A program made the position numbers and the translations under genes. The notes under the pieces were generated by a model that was not told where the DNA came from, did no database searches, and worked only from the letters and a program-made list of their open reading frames with translations. Below are positions 1 through 5,926 of a DNA stretch of 5,926 nt, piece after piece; within the stretch, counting starts at the first letter, position 1; each line of letters opens with the position of its first letter. Source of the stretch: Chitinophagales bacterium (lineage in GTDB: Bacteria; Bacteroidota; Bacteroidia; Chitinophagales; UBA2359); contig JAHDDN010000350.1 in assembly GCA_020629335.1 (NCBI GenBank), forward strand, positions 1 through 5,926, read 5' to 3'.

Positions 1-785
1 GCTTCTACTTCGCCATCTATTGTAACGCTTAAAGTTTCTTCACAACCCGAATTGGTATTGACGCTATGTGTAACGGTATAAGTGCCTGGTGTACTTGCAG
101 AAGGATCAATTGCTCCTGTTGTAGCATCAATGACTAAACCTGTAGCTGGATTAGCTATAAAGCTACCATCTGGATCTGTGAAATTCGCATTAACAATAGC
201 ATCAGTCATACATAATTCTACTGGATCAATACCATAATCAAAGCTAGCATCGCAACAAGGATCAACTATCGTTACAGATACACTAGCTTGATCATTTGGA
301 CAAGCACCTCCACTTACGGTATATACAAAGGTATATGTACCTGCAGCTTGACCAAATGGATCAAACATATTGGCACTTAAGCCTGTTGAAGCGGTGCTTT
401 CTGTCCATGTGCCTCCTGTATCTGCTCCTGTTAGTAAAGTGTTCAAATCTATTGGGTCTGTATCGGCTATATTACATACCTCTGGCATCATCACTACGGG
501 AGTACCAGCTTCGACTTCATCTACAATATTAATAGTAATACTTTCTGTACACACATCTGGTGCAGTATAACTCACGGTATATGAACCAAGATTACTTGCA
601 GAAATATCAATCGCACCTGTAGTAGCATTGATAATCAAACCTGCTGGTGTGGAGGCAAAAGTGCCACCAGTACCCCCTTGAATATTTAGAGAAGGATCAG
701 TATCACTGATACAGAAGTTTAAGCTATTTAATGTCCCCGTTTCTTCAGAATCTGTTCCATCATAAGTAAAAGATGCATCACAACA
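1..785 (-). repeat. Alternating A-B-A' Ig-like domain repeats in the metalloprotease
   Basis: Residues 477-737 of the protease contain two related A-type modules (about 477-566 and 653-737) separated by a different B-type module (about 567-652). Both A modules start with CCDASF and contain ATTGAID plus SAS..G(S/T)YTV near their ends. Both end in a strand leading to EVEA, at 566-569 and again at the window edge, so a second B module probably follows outside. The B module has TGGTWT and AGTYTFVYTV, a form common in Bacteroidota adhesin-like proteins. These are probably beta-sandwich spacer or adhesion domains; no ligand can be inferred. Confidence 0.75.
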
Positions 786-2213
786 AGCATCTACTATCAC
801 TACTACGGCTTTTCTTACATCATCATCACAAGCAGTCAAAGAATAATTATTCAAATCATCATCAAAATACCAGGTATAGGTGCCTGCTGTATTTACATCA
901 ATAGCACCTGGGCCAGATGTAGGTGGAATAAATGTTAAGCCTGTGGCTAACTCATTAAAATCTGCAGTATTATCATCAGAAGCATACCAACCAATACAGC
1001 CTGAATTTAAATCTGGACTTGCACCACCTGTTAAGTCATCTATAGTAAAAATAGGAACAGGATCGCCTATACAGATAGTGATTTCATCTTCTACTACATA
1101 AGGTGCTGCATCACTGATATCTTCAAAATTAGGATCGCAGCAGCTTAGATTGTTTCTTGCACAAAGTAAAGCATCAATCATTTTTGCTTTTTGGCATTGG
1201 GTAAATTCTGAAGTACATCCATTACATCCATTATAACTCATAATATTATCAAATGTTTGTTGACAGCCTGTTTGGCCGTTATAGGCTGCATCAATACCTG
1301 TTCCAGACCACGTATCTGCACAACAATCCGCATTAGTGTCAAGTCCTAGCTCAGGTATATTAGGGTCAGCACAAGTATCATCTATAAAATCACCAGTAAT
1401 ACAACCATCATCGCTTGGTAATGCTGCAATATTGGAGTCGCCTTCTTCATGAGGAGCATGAGTATGATACAATCCCAAAAAATGCCCTACTTCATGTACT
1501 AATACACCTACTACTCCAATATTAGAGCAAGGATTTACAGGATCAGAAAATGGGGGATTCCAACAATCTGCAAGCATAATTACTCTTTCAGGACCAAATG
1601 GATAATAAGCATAACCTCCACATTGCCAATCATTAAGTGTACTAACTACATATATATTCATGACATTAGGTATATCTATATTAGCACTATTTAAATCTGC
1701 AAAATCATTACTGCCATCTGTATCTGGGTCTTGAAAATTATTGAGATCGCTATTACACTCCACACGACTTGAATTATCTGATTCTGTATCTTGTCCATGA
1801 TTAGTACATTTAAAGAGTTCAATTGGAATTCCCTCGCAGTCATAGTATTGATTTGCTAAAGCTATATGATCATCTGTTCTATTTAATGCTAATGCAACAT
1901 TTGAACAATCATTATCAGCCATAATAGTAAATACAACTGGAATCCTAAATTTATCGGTACATGTAGGGTTAGTTATAGTACAATCTCTACTACAAGATCC
2001 GCCATAGCCATCATCCATACTCCATGAAGCATCTCTTTCGATACCGTTATCTGGTCTAAGCATTGGATGTTCTTTGCCTTTTTCTTTAGGCTTGTTTTTT
2101 AAGTAGCTTTGCATTAATTCATGAGTACCACATTGTCTTTGTGGCTCATCCTGTCCAAAGCTCAATGAGTAGCATCCGATTAGAATGCAAAGTAACAATA
2201 GGAAATTTTTCAT
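1..2213 (-). CDS. Secreted M43 (pappalysin-like) zinc metalloprotease with Ig-like repeats, 3' end outside window
   Basis: This is the N-terminal 737 residues of a secreted peptidase; the frame is open to the left edge. The ATG at 2213 is the first possible start, because an in-frame TAA lies three codons upstream (2220-2222). Residues 1-21 form a signal peptide (MKNFLLLLCILIG..., then FGQ). A prosegment-like stretch follows, with the RQCGT motif (C28) usual near the start of Bacteroidota M43 proteins. The catalytic domain spans about 85-350. It carries the zinc motif HEVGHFLGLYH (H240, E241 catalytic, H244, G247, H250) and a Met-turn NIMSY (M325). The closing segment FTQCQKAKMIDALL is typical of the family. 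An acidic DxDxDG-like loop (D162, D164, D166, G167) may bind calcium. Residues 360-475 look like an Ig-like domain (CIGWY near 406-410), followed by repeats from 477 onward. The mature enzyme should act outside the cell on proteins. Its export route is unseen because the C-terminus is missing; a T9SS tail is likely but unproven. No Shine-Dalgarno is evident, and the start is preceded by an AT-rich leader. Confidence 0.93.
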   Translation of the reverse strand, partial: MKNFLLLLCILIGCYSLSFGQDEPQRQCGTHELMQSYLKNKPKEKGKEHPMLRPDNGIERDASWSMDDGYGGSCSRDCTITNPTCTDKFRIPVVFTIMADNDCSNVALALNRTDDHIALANQYYDCEGIPIELFKCTNHGQDTESDNSSRVECNSDLNNFQDPDTDGSNDFADLNSANIDIPNVMNIYVVSTLNDWQCGGYAYYPFGPERVIMLADCWNPPFSDPVNPCSNIGVVGVLVHEVGHFLGLYHTHAPHEEGDSNIAALPSDDGCITGDFIDDTCADPNIPELGLDTNADCCADTWSGTGIDAAYNGQTGCQQTFDNIMSYNGCNGCTSEFTQCQKAKMIDALLCARNNLSCCDPNFEDISDAAPYVVEDEITICIGDPVPIFTIDDLTGGASPDLNSGCIGWYASDDNTADFNELATGLTFIPPTSGPGAIDVNTAGTYTWYFDDDLNNYSLTACDDDVRKAVVVIVDACCDASFTYDGTDSEETGTLNSLNFCISDTDPSLNIQGGTGGTFASTPAGLIINATTGAIDISASNLGSYTVSYTAPDVCTESITINIVDEVEAGTPVVMMPEVCNIADTDPIDLNTLLTGADTGGTWTESTASTGLSANMFDPFGQAAGTYTFVYTVSGGACPNDQASVSVTIVDPCCDASFDYGIDPVELCMTDAIVNANFTDPDGSFIANPATGLVIDATTGAIDPSASTPGTYTVTHSVNTNSGCEETLSVTIDGEVE

Positions 2214-2297
2214 AATAAATTAGTTTTTTTAGTTGAAATAATGTGTTTTGTTAAGCATAGTAATTCCATTACCAAATCAGTCAAAATTTAGTTTTTT

Positions 2298-2517
2298 GCG
2301 TGAGGGATGGGAGTGGTATGTGGCGTCGAGAACTGCCTTACGGAGCTTAGTGATGCGATGGCTCCTTAGAGACAAGCAGCACTTAGCGTAGTAGGTAGTG
2401 AACAGCTACATAAGAACGGACAGCCCGACCTTGCGCCTTCGGCGAATGCGTAATGCATAATGATGAATGATAAATAGCTTATCCGATACACTTGCCTATA
2501 CGAGCGCAAGGGCACGC
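2298..2517. other. Structured, GC-richer intergenic element of unknown function
   Basis: The gap between the LRR gene stop (2561) and the protease start (2213) holds a block whose base composition is richer in G+C than its AT-rich flanks, and no convincing gene. It contains several perfect inverted repeats. GCGTG (2298-2302) with CACGC (2513-2517) could close the whole block. CCTTGCGC (2429-2436) matches GCGCAAGG (2504-2511). GGAGC (2342-2346) matches GCTCC (2361-2365). CGCC (2434-2437) matches GGCG (2441-2444) with a TTC loop. ATGC/GCAT (2446-2458) and GATAA/TTATC (2469-2483) are smaller hairpins. The edge motifs GCGTGAGGGAT, CAGCCCGACC and GGGCACGCCCAAA resemble, from memory, a family of intergenic elements widespread in Bacteroidota. 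It could be a structured RNA, an mRNA 3'-end element for the LRR gene, or a mobile repeat; the strand is undecided. The flanks (2214-2297 and 2518-2560) show nothing else, and I found no exact TAnnTTTG promoter box for the protease. Confidence 0.5.
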
Positions 2518-2560
2518 CCAAATCCTTCATTTACAATTGGGTTAATATTTTATTTTTTAT

Positions 2561-5530
2561 TTAATGTTGCACGATTAATTTTTTTACTTGTAATAATTCC
2601 TCTGCTTCATTATAAAGTTGGAGGAAGTAGATACCTGTTGGTAAATCTTTGGTTGATATTGTATTTTGTGATTGATTGATGGTATTTGTATAATGCGTTT
2701 CCCCGTATATATCTTGAATGATTAGGAAAAAGTTACTTGATTCTATATTTTTTTCCTTTATTAGCAGTGTTGTAAGCTGATCGCATGGATTGGGGTAGTG
2801 CTGCATGAGGTTGTTTTTTTTAGAATTTAGGTTGTCTGTAGATACCGCAGGTATATTAATCTCTTCTATGCCAATAGTATGAAATTTTCTGTCGGTTTCA
2901 ATTAGCACTCCTTGATTGAAGGAAATATTGGCTTGATTATAAAGGGTATCACTTCCTTCGAAACCATCTTTTATATTTATTTTGAACTTAACATAAGCCA
3001 ATTGCTTGGTTTCGTTTAATGGTATTCCATTCATTTCAAAGATGAGGACATTTGTATCCCTAATACTTGCTTTGTACTCATGGCTTACTTGAGCAATTTT
3101 GAGCTTAGGGATGTCTAAACGAATCTGATCCAAAGTATCTGTGATAAAGATATCTATACTATCTCCCTCTTCTTCTGAAGCTGGAAGATGGAACCAAATC
3201 AAATATTCTAATTCAGCACCTAATGGTATGAAGTGTTCATCAAACATTCCTTTTGGACTCGCAATCATACCTACAGATTCTCCACCTACTGACATCGCCT
3301 GTAAATCAGATCCCATGATACCTTCGGACACTCGTACTTCAAGGCATTCGCTCTCTGTAAAAGGGTCACTATCTGGGAGCATCTGGGAAGTAACATAAGC
3401 AGTAGAGAATGGGAAACCACCACAGCCTTCTACGACAACTTGAGGATTAGATAATGAAGGATGACCTGCCCCTTGTTCAACCACCATACGGTAAGTGGAG
3501 TTCTCCCCATCAGTATTGAGTTCTACCTCTTGAAAAACTTCTAAGGAGTCGCCACTTTCTAGCATAATAATGCCATCCCATGAAACTAAAAGGTCGTCTT
3601 GATAAATTCGCCATTGTTGGCCTTCATTTTCTGTAAAAGTAGCGCCCTCATTGATGATGACAAAACGGATACTATCTGTCTCTACTCCTTCTAAGCAGTA
3701 TGCTTGTACTGTCAGATCACTGCCGTCCCAATCGGCTGTCATGGTAAGGGTATCTGTACAGGCTTCATAAGGAAAAATCGAAGCATTAGCACAGATGGCT
3801 GAATTCAGTGGTATATCTTCTGGTATAAAGGCTTCTATAGAAAATGATCCACAATCAGCAGGACTCAAATCGTTTATTTCGAAACGAAGAAGGTTATTGA
3901 CTGTATAGTAACTTAGGTCGCTGCTAATAATCTCTATAGTGGAGTGAAATTTAATATCTATATGGGCATCCTCTGCCGTGGCTGTACCTCCATTGCAATA
4001 GCTGACACTATAAGTAGTTGGTTCTCCTTGAAAAAGTGGAGGTGATACGATATCTACTATTAAATAAGGACACTCTATAGTGGCTTCATTAGCGAAATTA
4101 ATATCTTCTATTATTTGCGAAAGGCTATCGACTTCTACTGTTTGGCTATCTTCACAGGACTGTTGAAAAATGATACTTGGTGGATAGTAGTCGATTACGT
4201 GTAAGCCTGTGTCTGATCCTAAATTATAATAACCGTTTTCATCTGTTTGGACATAATAGCCGTTATCAATAGCCACAAAGGCGTTTATAATTGGAAGATC
4301 TCCTCCATCTAATGTGCAGTTATCATTTTGATCCCAATAGGCATGGCCAGTTATATCGGCATTGTAGATGCAGTCCCAATCAACATCTGAAGAGTTAATA
4401 TCTGGGCTATTAAATAAATTTGGTATAGCACCGTAGAAGTTGTTACCTGGACAGAAAATTAAATCTTGTAAAATGCTTAAGTTATCAAATTCTGGTATTT
4501 GACCACTTAATTGATTTCCATAAACATAAATTTTCCTCAAATACTCTGTAATATTGAAGTTGGGAATTTCGCCCTCAAAATTATTGTTTTGTAACTCTAA
4601 AAACCAAAGATTAGGTAAATTGAAGTTGGGAATTTCGCCTTCTAATTCGTTATCAGCTAGATAAAGTCTTTTTAAATTACTTAATTCGTCTAAGTTTGGG
4701 ATACTACCAGTAAAATTATTTTTATCTAGAATTAAATCCTCGATACTTTCCAGGCCTTCAACAAAAGCAATTGAACCTTCTAGATTATTTTCACTCAAAC
4801 TTAAATAAGTCAGTTCCTCTAAATCCAAATTAGGCACATCACCTGATAGATTGTTTCCTCCTAATGCTAACCACTCTAAATTAGAACAATTACTAAAACT
4901 TGGTAAATTTCCATTTATTGAAGCACTTAAAGCAGATAAATACTCAAGGTTTGGTAAATTACTAAAGTCAGGAATCGAGCTATTTAAGTCATCAATTGAC
5001 ATAGATAGTAATTTTAGATTAGCAAGATTAGTAAAATCAGGAATCGGGCCATCAAGTGAAGTTGCGTCTAAATATAATTCTTCCAAATTAGGCATATACT
5101 GAAAGTCAGGTATCGCTCCATAAATAGCACCATTTAGGCTTAGCTTTAATATTTTCAATTTCGGCATAAATTGAAAATCTATTATTTCCCCAAAAATATT
5201 TTCAGACACAAAAATAAGGTTCTCAATATGAGGAAAATTAAAATCATAAATTGGTCCAATTACTCCAGTTCCTGAAAATTCGGCAGTAGGATTCGACTCA
5301 ATGGCTAATACATAACAGCTATCTTCCACCTCTGTTAATGTGATACCTACCCATTCAGATACAGGCTCTTCAAGCCAGCCAGAATTATCATCCCAATTAT
5401 CTCCACCAAAATTATTATAAAAATAAACCAACTCCAATGAATCTGTCACACTCATAGGTCCGCTACATTGAGCAGATGCTGTACTATACATCAAACAAAT
5501 AGCGATAATATTTAAAATAAAGTATTTCAT
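2561..5530 (-). CDS. Secreted leucine-rich-repeat protein with DUF11-like domains and T9SS C-terminal sorting domain
   Basis: This complete 989-residue protein is probably an adhesin or surface/secreted binding protein; it has no visible enzymatic motif. I chose the ATG at 5530 over an in-frame TTG at 5569 because it places a standard signal peptide at 1-20 (cut after ASA, before QC) and has an AGGAAAA stretch upstream. Residues 22-90 resemble the N-terminal cap of Bacteroidota LRR proteins (DSLELVYFYNNFGGDNW). About twelve LRRs fill 94-368 with the pattern NLxxLxLxxNxLxGxIPxF. Residues 393-485 form a prealbumin/SdrD-B-like fold with an acidic loop (WDQNDNCTLDGGD). Residues 487-590 and about 601-705 are DUF11/CARDB-like beta-sandwiches (SYCNGGTATAEDA). 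Residues about 727-887 match the domain that usually precedes the tail (LEYLIWF, ITDTLDQ, FHTIG). The sorting domain at 908-989 has YPNP (912-915), DIYG (940-943), LPTGIYFLQL (963-972) and a basic end KKLIVQH. Export should be by Sec and then T9SS, with tail removal and probable anchoring or release at the cell surface. Confidence 0.95.
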   Translation of the reverse strand: MKYFILNIIAICLMYSTASAQCSGPMSVTDSLELVYFYNNFGGDNWDDNSGWLEEPVSEWVGITLTEVEDSCYVLAIESNPTAEFSGTGVIGPIYDFNFPHIENLIFVSENIFGEIIDFQFMPKLKILKLSLNGAIYGAIPDFQYMPNLEELYLDATSLDGPIPDFTNLANLKLLSMSIDDLNSSIPDFSNLPNLEYLSALSASINGNLPSFSNCSNLEWLALGGNNLSGDVPNLDLEELTYLSLSENNLEGSIAFVEGLESIEDLILDKNNFTGSIPNLDELSNLKRLYLADNELEGEIPNFNLPNLWFLELQNNNFEGEIPNFNITEYLRKIYVYGNQLSGQIPEFDNLSILQDLIFCPGNNFYGAIPNLFNSPDINSSDVDWDCIYNADITGHAYWDQNDNCTLDGGDLPIINAFVAIDNGYYVQTDENGYYNLGSDTGLHVIDYYPPSIIFQQSCEDSQTVEVDSLSQIIEDINFANEATIECPYLIVDIVSPPLFQGEPTTYSVSYCNGGTATAEDAHIDIKFHSTIEIISSDLSYYTVNNLLRFEINDLSPADCGSFSIEAFIPEDIPLNSAICANASIFPYEACTDTLTMTADWDGSDLTVQAYCLEGVETDSIRFVIINEGATFTENEGQQWRIYQDDLLVSWDGIIMLESGDSLEVFQEVELNTDGENSTYRMVVEQGAGHPSLSNPQVVVEGCGGFPFSTAYVTSQMLPDSDPFTESECLEVRVSEGIMGSDLQAMSVGGESVGMIASPKGMFDEHFIPLGAELEYLIWFHLPASEEEGDSIDIFITDTLDQIRLDIPKLKIAQVSHEYKASIRDTNVLIFEMNGIPLNETKQLAYVKFKINIKDGFEGSDTLYNQANISFNQGVLIETDRKFHTIGIEEINIPAVSTDNLNSKKNNLMQHYPNPCDQLTTLLIKEKNIESSNFFLIIQDIYGETHYTNTINQSQNTISTKDLPTGIYFLQLYNEAEELLQVKKLIVQH
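4427..5251 (-). repeat. Twelve tandem leucine-rich repeats (about 69 bp each)
   Basis: The stretch coding residues 94-368 of the LRR protein divides into about twelve units of 22-24 residues, most beginning IP(D/N/E)(F/L) and containing LxxLxLxxNxLxG. Eight or so fit the pattern closely; the first two and the last are more divergent. The asparagine-ladder and GxIP form is that of plant-type LRRs, which build a curved solenoid suited to binding proteins or glycans. Two neighbouring units share an exact 20-base stretch (4554-4573 and 4620-4639), coding GEIPNFN, at a 66-base offset. Confidence 0.9.
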
Positions 5531-5539
5531 ATTCGTTGA

Positions 5540-5546
5540 TTTTCCT
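5540..5546 (-). promoter_or_regulatory. Possible ribosome binding stretch for the LRR gene
   Basis: AGGAAAA ends nine bases before the ATG at 5530. It lies inside the alternative longer reading from the TTG at 5569, so it favours the ATG. Shine-Dalgarno use is weak in Bacteroidota, so this is supporting evidence only; the signal peptide beginning at the ATG is the stronger argument. Confidence 0.4.
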
Positions 5547-5716
5547 GTGGAAAAATTACTTATAGGCAAATATCAAACTATTTAATTGGGTAAGCAATTA
5601 CGGATTAATGCAAAAATTTCGAAAAAGAGACTACTTTTTAACTTGTACTACAAATTAAACAACAACCCAGAACAACACAAGCAACTCATTATCAAATACT
5701 TGCAACTATTCGCAAA

Positions 5717-5724
5717 CAAATCTA
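5717..5724 (-). promoter_or_regulatory. Weak candidate -7 box (TAGATTTG) upstream of the LRR gene
   Basis: TAGATTTG on the minus strand matches the Bacteroidota -7 consensus TAnnTTTG exactly, about 190 bases before the ATG at 5530. No TTTG is present at the expected -33 distance. A match of this length can occur by chance in AT-rich DNA, so this is only a candidate. If real, the LRR gene has a long leader and is transcribed separately from the upstream paralogue. Confidence 0.2.
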
Positions 5725-5761
5725 ATGTGTCACGATTATTTCATTTTTCTCCTAAAATACT

Positions 5762-5809
5762 AGATCAACTAAGTTTACTTTTTAGATTAAAAAATCGGAA
5801 AGTTGATCT
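5762..5809 (-). terminator. Inverted repeat after the upstream stop codon, possible transcript-end hairpin
   Basis: AGATCAACT at 5762-5770 is the perfect reverse complement of AGTTGATCT at 5801-5809, giving a 9-bp stem with a 30-base AT-rich loop. The loop holds a small GATT/AATC hairpin (5785-5796). It starts five bases past the stop codon at 5815-5817 of the gene entering from the right edge. The stem is AT-rich and no T-run follows it, so it is not a standard intrinsic terminator; it may protect or define the transcript end. The rest of the 5531-5814 gap shows only AT-rich sequence and the weak promoter box. Confidence 0.35.
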
Positions 5810-5814
5810 TTTAT

Positions 5815-5926
5815 TTAATGTTGCACTATCAATTTTTTTACTTGCAGTAATTCTTCTTCTTCATTGTAGAGTTGGAGGAAGTAAATACCTGTTGGTAAAT
5901 GCTTGGTTGATATCTCATTTTGTGCC
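5815..5926 (-). CDS. C-terminal tail of a second T9SS-secreted protein (partial)
   Basis: Only the last 36 codons and the stop of this gene are in the window; the 5' part lies beyond the right edge. The visible peptide ends in LPTGIYFLQL, YNEEEELLQ and VKKLIVQH, the final strands and basic end of a T9SS C-terminal sorting domain. Over the last 35 residues it matches the tail of the LRR protein downstream at 32 positions (differences T/E, D/H and A/E). The two genes are on the same strand, 284 bases apart. This suggests a tandem paralogue, or at least a protein sharing the same secretion tail, possibly another LRR protein. Its body, and hence its function, cannot be judged from here. It should be exported by Sec and then T9SS. 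Confidence 0.85.
   Translation of the reverse strand, partial: AQNEISTKHLPTGIYFLQLYNEEEELLQVKKLIVQH

Noticed and set aside
1..785. Possible CRISPR or short DNA tandem array
   Set aside because: The periodicity is protein-level similarity of long Ig-like modules; there are no short identical repeats with unique spacers.
296..1101. Short plus-strand reading frames of 66-78 residues
   Set aside because: They lie opposite the well-supported metalloprotease frame, have low-complexity or repeat-derived composition, and show no domain or start signal.
2214..2297. Promoter for the metalloprotease
   Set aside because: Only a near-match (TAAATTTTG, one base too long for TAnnTTTG) was found, with no supported -33 partner.
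2467..2679. Plus-strand 70-residue frame with hydrophobic stretches
   Set aside because: Its hydrophobic part is the antisense of the LRR gene's T9SS tail; the rest runs through the intergenic element. No start signal or family resemblance was seen.
3141..5102. Plus-strand frames at 3141-3398 and 4851-5102
   Set aside because: Both are antisense to the LRR gene, and the second simply mirrors the LRR periodicity.
5531..5569. Upstream TTG start adding 13 residues to the LRR protein
   Set aside because: The extension would place a polar segment before the signal peptide and swallow the AGGAAAA stretch; the ATG at 5530 fits better.

Overview
The window looks like part of a Bacteroidota chromosome, probably a Saprospiraceae-type marine or sludge bacterium. 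The reasons are low GC by eye, large modular secreted proteins, a type IX secretion (T9SS) C-terminal sorting domain, Bacteroidota-style Ig-like repeats, and starts without strong Shine-Dalgarno sequences. The taxonomic call is inference from protein style, not from a marker gene.

All three coding regions lie on the minus strand. Reading in the direction of transcription (right to left): at the right edge (5815-5926) are the last 36 codons of a secreted protein whose T9SS tail is nearly identical to that of the next gene. A 284-base gap follows, with a 9-bp inverted repeat just past that stop and a weak promoter-like box. Next is a complete leucine-rich-repeat (LRR) surface or secreted protein of 989 residues (2561-5530): signal peptide, about twelve 22-24-residue LRRs, a prealbumin/SdrD-B-like domain, DUF11-like beta-sandwich domains and a T9SS sorting domain. 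A 347-base intergenic region (2214-2560) contains a GC-richer, structure-prone element at about 2298-2517. The left part (1-2213) is the 5' 737 codons of a secreted M43 (pappalysin-like) zinc metalloprotease followed by a run of Ig-like repeats that leaves the window unfinished.

Together these look like an export-oriented locus of proteins sent across the inner membrane by Sec and, at least for the two with visible C-termini, across the outer membrane by T9SS. Likely roles are adhesion (LRR and Ig-like domains) and extracellular proteolysis (M43). No CRISPR array, tRNA, rRNA or insertion sequence was recognised. The least explained part is the structured intergenic element at 2298-2517.
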